A stretch of DNA of 12,893 nucleotides. Origin: an uncultured Propionibacteriaceae bacterium. GTDB taxonomy: Bacteria; Actinomycetota; Actinomycetes; Propionibacteriales; Propionibacteriaceae. Each line of letters starts with the position of its first letter. The first letter of the stretch is position 1. Positions 6,462 to 12,726 of this stretch are shown piece after piece. The position numbers and the translations under genes are program-made. Under the pieces are notes generated by a model, which saw only the letters and a program-made list of their open reading frames with translations, was not told the origin of the DNA and did not search any database. The stretch lies in contig CAKZJI010000317.1 of the NCBI GenBank assembly GCA_936941515.1, positions 1-12,893 of the forward strand, in the 5' to 3' direction.

Positions 6462-7499
6462 GTGCGTTTGAGTGATGTGATGCCCCGAACCCGGGTCGCG
6501 CTGGCGACGGCCGTTGCCGCAGTGCTGGCCCTGACAGCCTGCGGCTCCGCTGAGAGTGAGGCGACCCCGGAGCCCTCGGCCCCGACCCCTGGCGATTCCT
6601 CTACCTCCTCCACCAGCCCCTCGCCGGGTGAGTCGTCGGCTGCCCCGCTACCGGAGGGAGAGCCCGCAACCGACCTGAGCGCCATCTCCGTGACCGACAC
6701 GGACACGCCGGAGGTCTCGGTGCCGGCGCCCTGGAGAGTCGCCTCCACTCAGACGCAGGTGCTGCGGCCGCCGACGAGTGAGCAGACCGTGGGAGAGGAC
6801 GCCAATGTCACCATCAACTACGTTGGGGTGAATGGCCGCACTGGAGATGCCTTCGACTCCTCCTATGGCAAGGGGACCCCTGCTTCGTTTGGCCTTGCCA
6901 ACACGATTCCCGGCTTTCAGAAGGGGCTGGTCGGCCAGAAGGTTGGCTCTCGGGTCCTGATCGGCATGACCGGTGAGGACGGCTATGCCCAAGGCAACTC
7001 CAACGCCGGCATCCAGGCAGGCGACTCCCTGATCTTCGTCGTCGACATCCTGTCGGCCTCGTTCCCCGAACCAACGGGCGAGACCGTGACACCGGCGGAG
7101 GGCCTGCCCACGGTGACAGCTGGGGAGAACGGCCCCGAGCTGACGGTCCCCGATGGTCTGAATGCGGACACCCTGAAGGTCCAGCCCCTGATCAAGGGCC
7201 CAGGCAAGGCGATCGCCGAGGACTCGACCATCAGCGTCAAATACCGGGCTTGGGGCGCGAAGACCGGAAAGCTCATCTACGACGCCTGGAAACCACAGCA
7301 GGGTGCCTTGGCTGGGCTGATCCAGGGCTGGAAGACCGGACTCCCCGGGCAGACTGCAGGGTCACGGGTGATGCTGGTGGTCCCAGCCGCTGAATCCTTC
7401 CCCAATGGTGACCCCAAGAATGGTCTTGAGAACGGCGAGGGCCTGGTCTACGTCATCGACATCGTTGACGTTCAGGATCCGCCGCAGCAGCCCAAGTAG
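6462..7499 (+). CDS. Lipoprotein with two FKBP-type peptidyl-prolyl isomerase domains
   Basis: This is a predicted membrane-anchored extracellular chaperone-like protein that would speed proline isomerisation in exported proteins. It has 345 residues from GTG 6462. A lipoprotein signal ends in LALTAC, with the lipidated cysteine at 27. A Ser/Thr/Pro-rich linker follows (about 30-75), typical of a surface tether. The first FKBP domain (about 108-197) keeps VTINYVGVN, FDSSYGKGTPASFGL, TIPGFQKGLVGQKVGSRV and a final IFVVDIL strand, and looks active. The second (about 248-336) has the same fold pattern, SVKYRAWGAKTGKLIYDAW and WKTGLPGQTAGSRVMLVVP, but lacks the Phe-Asp-Ser pocket residues, so it may only bind or stabilise. 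ATG 6480 is an alternative start giving a shorter signal peptide; the leaderless -10 spacing favours 6462. It follows rluB by 32 bases and converges on gluQ. Confidence 0.87.
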   Translation: MRLSDVMPRTRVALATAVAAVLALTACGSAESEATPEPSAPTPGDSSTSSTSPSPGESSAAPLPEGEPATDLSAISVTDTDTPEVSVPAPWRVASTQTQVLRPPTSEQTVGEDANVTINYVGVNGRTGDAFDSSYGKGTPASFGLANTIPGFQKGLVGQKVGSRVLIGMTGEDGYAQGNSNAGIQAGDSLIFVVDILSASFPEPTGETVTPAEGLPTVTAGENGPELTVPDGLNADTLKVQPLIKGPGKAIAEDSTISVKYRAWGAKTGKLIYDAWKPQQGALAGLIQGWKTGLPGQTAGSRVMLVVPAAESFPNGDPKNGLENGEGLVYVIDIVDVQDPPQQPK

Positions 7500-8410
7500 G
7501 CTGCAGTCAGCGCTCTGCCATCCCAGGTGGCCGGGGCGTGGAAAGAGCAGGGCAGGGGCTCTGGCAGGTCAGCCAGGGCCCCTGCCGCCGTCTCATGCCT
7601 GCCCAGGCCCAAGGAGGCGGTCAACTCCATGAGGACCTGCGATGTGCTCCATCCCCGGGAATGCAGATCATGCAGAGTCACCGCCCCATCGCGTTTCGCA
7701 AGCCTGACGCCGTCACGGTTCCTGACCAGACCGATGTGGGCATAGGTGGCCGGGAGGCCCCCCAACAGGGCCGTCAGCCAGGCTTGCCTCGGGGCTGAGC
7801 TGAGCAGGTCGGAGCCCCGGGTGATCTGACTGATTCCCTGGAACAGATCGTCGACGACTACGGCGAAGTTGTAGGCGGGGGTGCCGTCGCCGCGCACCAG
7901 GACGAAGTCATCCACCTTGCCTGTCACTTCGCCGACGAACCTGTCGGTGACGGTGAAGTTCGCGCCCTCCGCCCTGATGCGGATCGCCGCCGGCCGCTCC
8001 CGGCGCCGCCGAGCGCGCTCTGCCGTGGACAGTCGTGCGCAGGTCCCGGGATAGGGCCGGTGTCCGTCGGCATGTGGGGCGGATGCGGCATTCTGGATCT
8101 CCCGTCGGGTGCAGAAGCACTCGTAGGTGCGGTGGCTGAGCTGCGCCAGAGTCTGCCGGTAGGCCTCGTGCCGTTCAGACTGGGTGACCACCTCGCCATC
8201 CCAGGTGAGTCCCAGCTCAGCCAGATCTGCCAGCTGCCTTCCCGCCGCCCCGCCGGCGGCTCTGACACGGGCCTCGTCAAGGTTCTCGAGCCGCAGCCGC
8301 CACTGGCCTCCCGCTGAGCGTGTCAGGAGCCAGCCCGCGAGTGCCGTCCGCAGATTGCCAAGATGCAGATCAGCGGTGGGTGAGGGCGCGTAGCGGTCGA
8401 CTGTCGTCAT
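7472..8410 (-). CDS. gluQ: Glutamyl-Q tRNA(Asp) synthetase
   Basis: GluQ is a paralogue of glutamyl-tRNA synthetase without an anticodon-binding domain. It attaches glutamate to the queuosine base at position 34 of tRNA(Asp) rather than to the tRNA end. There are 312 residues from ATG 8410. The HIGH-type motif is HLGN (16-19) in YAPSPTADLHLGNLRTA. The KMSKS-type loop is RLAKRDGA (236-243). A zinc site is visible as C98, C100, Y120 and C124 (ECFCTRRE ... YPGTC). The length and the absence of a C-terminal helical domain separate it from GltX. This is the only clear minus-strand gene in the window. Its 3' end overlaps the FKBP lipoprotein gene by 28 bases, and its 5' end faces pafB across 54 bases. 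A longer in-frame start at 8455 would cross that region and was not used. Confidence 0.92.
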   Translation of the reverse strand: MTTVDRYAPSPTADLHLGNLRTALAGWLLTRSAGGQWRLRLENLDEARVRAAGGAAGRQLADLAELGLTWDGEVVTQSERHEAYRQTLAQLSHRTYECFCTRREIQNAASAPHADGHRPYPGTCARLSTAERARRRRERPAAIRIRAEGANFTVTDRFVGEVTGKVDDFVLVRGDGTPAYNFAVVVDDLFQGISQITRGSDLLSSAPRQAWLTALLGGLPATYAHIGLVRNRDGVRLAKRDGAVTLHDLHSRGWSTSQVLMELTASLGLGRHETAAGALADLPEPLPCSFHAPATWDGRALTAAYLGCCGGS

Positions 8411-8464
8411 GCCCCCATTCTGATGGTTCCGGGAGGAGGTAGCCTTCTGCGGCAAGGAGGAGAC
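8411..8464. promoter_or_regulatory. Divergent promoter region between gluQ and pafB
   Basis: These 54 bases must serve both genes. Rightward, TAGCCT at 8440-8445 fits a TAnnnT -10 and would start transcription near 8452, just before the pafB ribosome site. Leftward, CAGAAT (8422-8417 on the minus strand) ends 6 bases before the gluQ ATG, so the gluQ mRNA may be leaderless; its first base departs from the TAnnnT pattern. No convincing -35 was found on either strand. Confidence 0.4.
8454..8460 (+). promoter_or_regulatory. Shine-Dalgarno site deciding the pafB start
   Basis: AAGGAGG, 4 bases before ATG 8465. The in-frame GTG at 8423 lies upstream of the likely -10 box and has no site of its own. 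Confidence 0.75.
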
Positions 8465-9388
8465 ATGTCGGCTAGGAAGTCAGAGAGGCTGCTCAACCTG
8501 CTCATCATGCTGCTCAGCGCGCGCGGGTGGGTCAGCCGGGACCGCATCCGCCAGGTGATCGAGGGCTACCGAGGGCTGGACGACTCCACCTTCGGCCGGA
8601 CCTTCGAACGGGACAAGAAAGAGCTGCGGGAGGCGGGAGTGCCGGTCGAGACAGGCACCTCAGATCCGGATGGCCACGAGATGGGATACCGCATCGATCG
8701 CTCGGCTTTCGAACTGCCCGCCATCAGCTTCACCCCCGAAGAACTGGCGGCCCTCGGTGCCGCAGCCCGCATCTGGCAGGATAGCGTGACTGCGGGAGAC
8801 ACCAGAAGGGCTCTGGCAACCCTCAGAGCGGCGGGAGCAGACCCCGATCCGGAGCGGCTGCTGACCCTCCAGCCGCAACTGAGCGCGGTTGAGGGCCTTG
8901 GCCTGTGGTGGGAGGCGCTGCGGGTGCGCCGGGAGGTGCGGTTCGGATATCGCGGGGAACCGCGCAGGCTGCAACCCTGGCGGATCATGCAGCGCCGCGG
9001 CCATTGGTATGTGATCGGCATGGATCCCGACCGGCAGGAACCCCGGAGGTTCAAACTCACCCGGCTGACATCCCCGCCACAGCTCACCGGGGAGGCGGGG
9101 GCGTTCACCCCGCCCGACGAAGTCCCCACCGGGTTCGGGGATGAGGCAGCCTCAGCCCGGGTCGCTCTCAGAGCGGGTCGGGGACTTGACCTGGCGCGAA
9201 CCGGGAAGCCAGCCGAGGCGATGCCGGATGATCCTGCCGGCTTCGAGATCTATGAACTGCCGCTGACCCCGATGCTGGTGGGCGAGGTCTGCGCGCTCGG
9301 ACCGGACGCGGTGGCCCTGGCCCCCCGGGAGTTCGTGGGGGATGTCGTCGCCCACCTGCGGTGCGTGGCTGAGAGGTGGCCGGCATGA
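8465..9388 (+). CDS. pafB: WYL-domain transcription regulator PafB
   Basis: PafB and PafC form a transcription activator that drives the LexA-independent DNA damage response in mycobacteria. PafB has 307 residues here. Residues 5-62 form a winged helix-turn-helix (SERLLNLLIMLLSARGWVS, then STFGRTFERDKKELREAGVPV). The middle, SFTPEELAALGAAARIW, is typical of PafB. The WYL domain covers about 145-215, with VRFGYRGEPRRLQPWRI and GHWYVIGMDPDRQEPRRFKL. WYV at 181-183 stands in for the name-giving Trp-Tyr-Leu. The stop overlaps the pafC start as ATGA, consistent with equal production of both halves. The usual upstream pafA and pup-proteasome genes are not adjacent; gluQ is there instead. The protein looks intact. 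Confidence 0.9.
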   Translation: MSARKSERLLNLLIMLLSARGWVSRDRIRQVIEGYRGLDDSTFGRTFERDKKELREAGVPVETGTSDPDGHEMGYRIDRSAFELPAISFTPEELAALGAAARIWQDSVTAGDTRRALATLRAAGADPDPERLLTLQPQLSAVEGLGLWWEALRVRREVRFGYRGEPRRLQPWRIMQRRGHWYVIGMDPDRQEPRRFKLTRLTSPPQLTGEAGAFTPPDEVPTGFGDEAASARVALRAGRGLDLARTGKPAEAMPDDPAGFEIYELPLTPMLVGEVCALGPDAVALAPREFVGDVVAHLRCVAERWPA

Positions 9389-10308
9389 AGTCCTCTGAGC
9401 AGTTGCTGCGCCTGATCCAGCTGGTGCCCTACCTGACCAGGAACCCCGGGGCCTCTGTCACAGAGACTGCTGCGGCCTTCGAGACCACGCCCCGGCGCAT
9501 CCTGGCGGACCTGGAGGTCATCCAGTTCTGCGGGCTCCCCGGTGGCCTGACCGATGACCTGTTCGACGTCGACATCGAATGCGCCCGCGAGGACGGGGAG
9601 ATCTACCTGAGCAATGCCGACGTCCTGTCGCGTCCCATGCGACTCAGCGTCGCGCAGGCCGCAAGCCTCATGGTGGCACTTGGCGCCCTCAAGGAACTCG
9701 GCTCGGAGGCGGCCGCCAGCACCCTGGAGAAGCTCCGTGCGGCCTGCGGCCAGGCTAGCTCGGGCATAGACGTCACGCTGGTGGCGGGGGATGATCATGT
9801 TCGCAGTCTCCTGGGCAGGGCCTGCGATGAGGGGCGTGTGACCCGTATCGAGCATGAGGCCGCAGACGGCCTGGTCGCGCTCGATGTCGAGCCTGCCCGG
9901 CTGAGGGTCGTTGACGGTGTGACATACCTGGATGCCTGGAGCCGGCGACGTGATGCCTGGCGCAGCTTCCGGCTGGACCGGATCCGCGCCGCGGAGATCC
10001 TGGCTGAGACTGCGCCGCCCCGTGAGGGGCTGGATGAGGCCACCCGTGACTGGTTTGCCTCGACCGATCGTCAGGTCAGGGTGACGGTGACGTCTCGCGG
10101 CGCCTGGTTGCCCGAGTACTATCCGACCACATCTGTCCGGGAGGCACCCGGTGGGCTGAGCGTGGAGCTTCCGGTTGGCAGCCGCCGCTGGCTGATCGCC
10201 CTGCTGTTGCGGCTCGGGAAAGACGTGACAGCGGTTGATGATGATGATGAGATTGTTCGTGAGGCCGGGGAACAGGCCCGGGCGGCGCTGAGGGCCTACG
10301 CGGACTGA
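9385..10308 (+). CDS. pafC: WYL-domain transcription regulator PafC
   Basis: This is the partner of PafB in the DNA-damage activator PafBC. There are 307 residues from ATG 9385, chosen for the ATGA overlap with pafB and for GAGAGG at 9371-9376, 8 bases upstream. GTG 9376 is an in-frame alternative. The N-terminal winged helix (about 3-60) reads SSEQLLRLIQLVPYLTRNPG and TTPRRILADLEVIQFCGLPG. The stretch DLFDVDIECAREDGEIYLSNADVLSRPMRL, read across 58-87, is a PafC hallmark. The WYL domain follows around 150-210, with the motif position reading TYLDAW (180-185). The C-terminal extension to 307 is complete and ends in QARAALRAYAD. The family call is strong from motif order and position. Confidence 0.9.
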   Translation: MKSSEQLLRLIQLVPYLTRNPGASVTETAAAFETTPRRILADLEVIQFCGLPGGLTDDLFDVDIECAREDGEIYLSNADVLSRPMRLSVAQAASLMVALGALKELGSEAAASTLEKLRAACGQASSGIDVTLVAGDDHVRSLLGRACDEGRVTRIEHEAADGLVALDVEPARLRVVDGVTYLDAWSRRRDAWRSFRLDRIRAAEILAETAPPREGLDEATRDWFASTDRQVRVTVTSRGAWLPEYYPTTSVREAPGGLSVELPVGSRRWLIALLLRLGKDVTAVDDDDEIVREAGEQARAALRAYAD

Positions 10309-10344
10309 ACTCGCCTGGCTGTGGGGTATCGGCTCACATGCGGG

Positions 10345-10350
10345 TAGCAT
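10345..10350 (+). promoter_or_regulatory. -10 box of a probable leaderless promoter for the 61-residue membrane protein
   Basis: TAGCAT in GGGTAGCATC ends 7 bases before GTG 10358, the same word and spacing as at 6446-6455. No ribosome site precedes the GTG. This suggests that transcription restarts after pafC rather than relying only on read-through. Confidence 0.55.
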
Positions 10351-10357
10351 CGCGTGC

Positions 10358-10543
10358 GTGGTGTGGATTGTCATCGCAGGAGGTCTGGCTGCGGTCGGGC
10401 TGGTAGTTTTGGCTGTGCTCGCCAACGGGGTACGACACAAGCTGGCGGATGTCTTGGATGAGGTGAGGCATATGGACCGGCGTCGCGCGGAGTTGAGGGA
10501 GCTGACGGCTCGCATTCAGCTGCCACCCAGACAACCCAACTAG
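10358..10543 (+). CDS. Small one-pass membrane protein between pafC and tatA
   Basis: I do not recognise a named family. The 61-residue product begins with one membrane helix (about 2-24, VWIVIAGGLAAVGLVVLAVL). A charged amphipathic helix follows (about 26-53, RHKLADVLDEVRHMDRRRAELRELTARI), and the tail is proline-rich. The layout of an N-terminal membrane anchor plus amphipathic helix recalls TatA/TatB, but the Phe-Gly hinge of those proteins is absent, so I do not call it one. The alternating Leu/Val positions in the charged helix could form a short coiled coil. Coding is supported by the leaderless-type promoter, the hydrophobic profile and the fit between pafC (49 bases upstream) and tatA (52 bases downstream). 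A role near the Tat translocon is conceivable only from position. Confidence 0.7.
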   Translation: MVWIVIAGGLAAVGLVVLAVLANGVRHKLADVLDEVRHMDRRRAELRELTARIQLPPRQPN

Positions 10544-10546
10544 AGT
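10541..10546 (+). promoter_or_regulatory. Possible -10 box for tatA
   Basis: TAGAGT fits TAnnnT and overlaps the stop codon of the 61-residue gene. It would start transcription near 10553, giving a leader of about 43 bases. TTCAGC at 10515-10520 is a poor -35 with a 20-base spacer. Confidence 0.3.
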
Positions 10547-10560
10547 TCACAGCATTTGAG

Positions 10561-10577
10561 CCCGGGAATCCCCCGGG
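10561..10577 (+). repeat. GC-rich hairpin in the tatA leader
   Basis: CCCGGG, loop AATCC, CCCGGG: a perfect 6-bp all-GC stem with a 5-base loop, 18 bases before the tatA ATG. No T-run follows, so it is not a standard terminator. It lies beside the purine-rich GGGGAGACGAGG that probably contains the ribosome site, so it could affect translation or mRNA stability. Confidence 0.5.
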
Positions 10578-10595
10578 GAGACGAGGTAACTTCAC

Positions 10596-10913
10596 ATGCC
10601 AAATATCGGTTGGCCGGAACTGGCCATCATTCTGCTCGTTGCGCTGCTGCTTTTCGGCGGCTCGCGGCTGGCAGGCCTGGGCAAGGGCGTCGGACGCTCC
10701 ATCCGCGAGTTCAAGGAGGAGGTCAAGGCTGCCGAGGTTCCCGACAAGCCCGAGGAGCCAGAGGTCGTGGAAGCGGAGATTGTCGACGAGCATGCCTCTG
10801 ATCTCGACAGGCGTCAGCGTGAGCTGGAGGCGCGTGAGCGAGCTCTCAAGGAAGCCGAGCTGAAGGCCCGTGAGGAGGCCGTGAAGACGCGCGAGACCAA
10901 GCTGGGGAACTGA
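10596..10913 (+). CDS. tatA: Twin-arginine translocase subunit TatA with extended helical tail
   Basis: TatA oligomerises with TatC to move folded proteins across the cytoplasmic membrane. It has 105 residues from ATG 10596. A short N-terminus and membrane helix (PNIGWPELAIILLVALLLFGG, read across 2-22) contain the conserved early glutamate E8 and the FG hinge at 20-21. The amphipathic helix is LAGLGKGVGRSIREFKEEV. An acidic Pro/Glu stretch follows (about 45-65). The last 38 residues are almost all charged or Leu/Ala (DRRQRELEARERALKEAE ... KTRETKLGN) and look like a continuous helix or coiled coil, which is more than a minimal TatA carries. tatC begins 4 bases after the stop. TatB is not evident in this window. 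The family is certain; the function of the tail is unknown. Confidence 0.93.
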   Translation: MPNIGWPELAIILLVALLLFGGSRLAGLGKGVGRSIREFKEEVKAAEVPDKPEEPEVVEAEIVDEHASDLDRRQRELEARERALKEAELKAREEAVKTRETKLGN

Positions 10914-10917
10914 CCCT

Positions 10918-11793
10918 TTGAGCGAGAAGACCAGCCAGATACAGGAGAAGCCGCGGCGGTTCGCCTGGTTGCGCCCACCGAAGGCGGAGTCTCCTGATGG
11001 CAGCATGTCGTTGTGGGATCACCTGCGGGAGATCCGCTACCGGGTGACAATCTCAGCCTTGGCGCTGGTGTTGGCCGCAATCGCAGCCGCTTTCTTCTAC
11101 CGCCCGATCGTGTTGTTCATCATGCATCCCTACACCGTCGCCAAGCAGGACGTCGAGGAGATCAACGACGAGGCGAAGATACAGCTGGCCAACAACGGCG
11201 TGACGGGACCGTTCACCCTGGGCGTTATCGTGTTGATCGTCGCCGGGCTGATCATCACCATCCCCGTGTGGCTCTACCAGATCTGGGCCTTCGTGGCCCC
11301 CGGGCTGCTGGCCAAGGAGAAGAAATACGTCATGTACTTCTTCGGTGCCGGGATTCCGCTGTTCCTCAGCGGCTGCGCGTTGGGCTACTGGATCTGGCCC
11401 AAAGGTATCGCCGTGATGCTCAGCCTCACCCCGCCAGGTCTGGATGTCATGAACTACCAGGACATGGCCGACTTCGTGATCCTGGAGCTCAAGGTCATCC
11501 TGGTCTTCGGGGCGTCGTTCCTGCTCCCCGTGATCGTCGTAGCCCTCAACCTGTTCGGTGTCATCCGCGGCTATCAGCTGAAGAGATGGCGCAAAGGCGT
11601 CTTCTTCGCCTCCTTCGTCCTCGCGGCCGTTGCCACCCCATCGACCGATCCCTTCACCATGCTCTGCATGGCGATCCCCGTGACCCTGCTGTTTTTCATT
11701 GCGGAGATGGTCTGCCGTTACCTCGACAAGCGCAAGGGCATCACAGAGGAGAGCCAGGCAGAGTTCAACATCGACGTGGACGACGGCAAGTGA
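10918..11793 (+). CDS. tatC: Twin-arginine translocase subunit TatC
   Basis: TatC is the multi-spanning receptor that recognises twin-arginine signal peptides and recruits TatA. It has 291 residues from TTG 10918, which lies 4 bases after the tatA stop with GGGGA about 10 bases before it. ATG 11005 would remove a 29-residue charged extension of the kind seen in other actinobacterial TatC proteins. The cytoplasmic motif SLWDHLREIRYR contains E38, equivalent to the signal-binding glutamate of E. coli TatC. The first cytoplasmic loop carries FVAPGLLAKEKK with E134. VATPSTDPFTM is the conserved sequence before the last membrane segment. Six membrane helices are apparent (about 42-63, 100-122, 138-163, 190-215, 226-240 and 248-266). 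The stop overlaps the next gene as GTGA. Confidence 0.95.
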   Translation: MSEKTSQIQEKPRRFAWLRPPKAESPDGSMSLWDHLREIRYRVTISALALVLAAIAAAFFYRPIVLFIMHPYTVAKQDVEEINDEAKIQLANNGVTGPFTLGVIVLIVAGLIITIPVWLYQIWAFVAPGLLAKEKKYVMYFFGAGIPLFLSGCALGYWIWPKGIAVMLSLTPPGLDVMNYQDMADFVILELKVILVFGASFLLPVIVVALNLFGVIRGYQLKRWRKGVFFASFVLAAVATPSTDPFTMLCMAIPVTLLFFIAEMVCRYLDKRKGITEESQAEFNIDVDDGK

Positions 11794-12704
11794 GCGAGCT
11801 TGCCAAGCCACGCCTGGTGACTTTGGTGGTCAACGAGCGTTCGGGGGGCGGTCGCGCAGGCCGGATGCTGCCGAAGGTGGCACGCCGCATCAGGGAGCAG
11901 GTGCCAGACGCTGAGCTGCACATCATCTCCTCATCCTCGTGGGCTGACGCGGAGAAGCTCACGCGGGCCGCCGCGCTGAATGCCCGGGTGGGCGACGCCC
12001 TCGTGGTCATGGGAGGCGACGGCATGGCGCATCTCGGCCTCAACGCCGCCGCCGGGACCTGCAGCACCCTCGGCCTGATTCCCGCTGGCACCGGGAATGA
12101 CTTCGCGCGTGGCGTTGGCATCCCTCGCACCGTCGACGAGGCGGTCGACGTGATCGTCAGCGGCAGGACACGGACCGTTGACCTTGCGCGGATCACCAAC
12201 CCGGCCTTCCCCTTCCGCTATGTCGGCGCGGTGGTGTCCACTGGCTATGACGCGCGGGTCAACCGGGCAACCAACCACATCAGGCTGCGACTGGGGGCTC
12301 TCAGCTACGGCTACATCGCGTTGCGTGAGCTGACCTCCTTTGATCCCCTGCGCTACAGGCTCGTGCTCGATGGCGAGACCCGCGAGCAGGAGGCGATGCT
12401 GGTTGCTGTGGCCAACTCCGGGATCTTCGGCGGCGGCATGCGCATTGCCCCTGATGCCGACCCCGCGGATGGCCTGCTTGATGTCACCATCGTCGGGCCC
12501 GTGAGTCGCACCACGCTGCTGAGGCTCCTGCCGTCGATGTACTCCGGGAACTTTGTGAGGCATCCCTGCGTGGAGCAGCTGCGCGCCAGGCGCGTCGAGA
12601 TCTCGGGTGAGGGTCTCTTCGTGATGGGCGACGGCGAGGAGCTGGGGGAGGTTCCCGTCGTTGCGGAATGCGCCCCTGGAGTGCTGAGGATCTTCGCCTC
12701 CTGA
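11790..12704 (+). CDS. Diacylglycerol kinase-family lipid kinase (DagK/YegS type)
   Basis: It is predicted to phosphorylate a lipid such as diacylglycerol at the inner membrane face, feeding phosphatidic acid back to phospholipid synthesis. There are 304 residues from GTG 11790, which overlaps the tatC stop as GTGA. The catalytic N-lobe has VNERSGGGRAGRM (14-26), the nucleotide-binding GGDG at 75-78 and IPAGTGNDFARG at 97-108. The usual GGDGT threonine is methionine here; I recall this as common in actinobacterial members, so it is not read as a defect. The C-lobe carries VAVANSGIFGGGMRIAPDADPADGLLDV, read across 208-235, typical of DagK/YegS proteins. The product length is normal. The substrate could be diacylglycerol or another lipid and cannot be fixed from sequence. 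Confidence 0.9.
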   Translation: MSELAKPRLVTLVVNERSGGGRAGRMLPKVARRIREQVPDAELHIISSSSWADAEKLTRAAALNARVGDALVVMGGDGMAHLGLNAAAGTCSTLGLIPAGTGNDFARGVGIPRTVDEAVDVIVSGRTRTVDLARITNPAFPFRYVGAVVSTGYDARVNRATNHIRLRLGALSYGYIALRELTSFDPLRYRLVLDGETREQEAMLVAVANSGIFGGGMRIAPDADPADGLLDVTIVGPVSRTTLLRLLPSMYSGNFVRHPCVEQLRARRVEISGEGLFVMGDGEELGEVPVVAECAPGVLRIFAS

Positions 12705-12714
12705 GCTGTCCTGC

Positions 12715-12720
12715 TACGTT
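12715..12720 (+). promoter_or_regulatory. Possible -10 box of a leaderless promoter for the helicase gene
   Basis: TACGTT fits TAnnnT and ends 6 bases before GTG 12727. The intervening GGGGCC is not a Shine-Dalgarno site. With only 22 bases between the genes, read-through from tatC and the kinase gene is also likely. Confidence 0.35.
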
Positions 12721-12726
12721 GGGGCC

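Noticed and set aside
10237..10252. Short GAT triplet repeat near the end of pafC
   Set aside because: Only a few units, encoding a run of aspartates in a normal PafC tail; no evidence of a variable repeat.
9250..10515. A 421-codon open frame on the minus strand opposite pafB and pafC
   Set aside because: Its translation has no recognisable motif and shows the composition of a high-GC shadow frame; the plus-strand pafBC genes are clear.
11013..11789. In-frame extension of the lipid kinase frame through tatC
   Set aside because: The translation is a low-complexity shadow of tatC; the kinase begins at GTG 11790 with the GTGA overlap.
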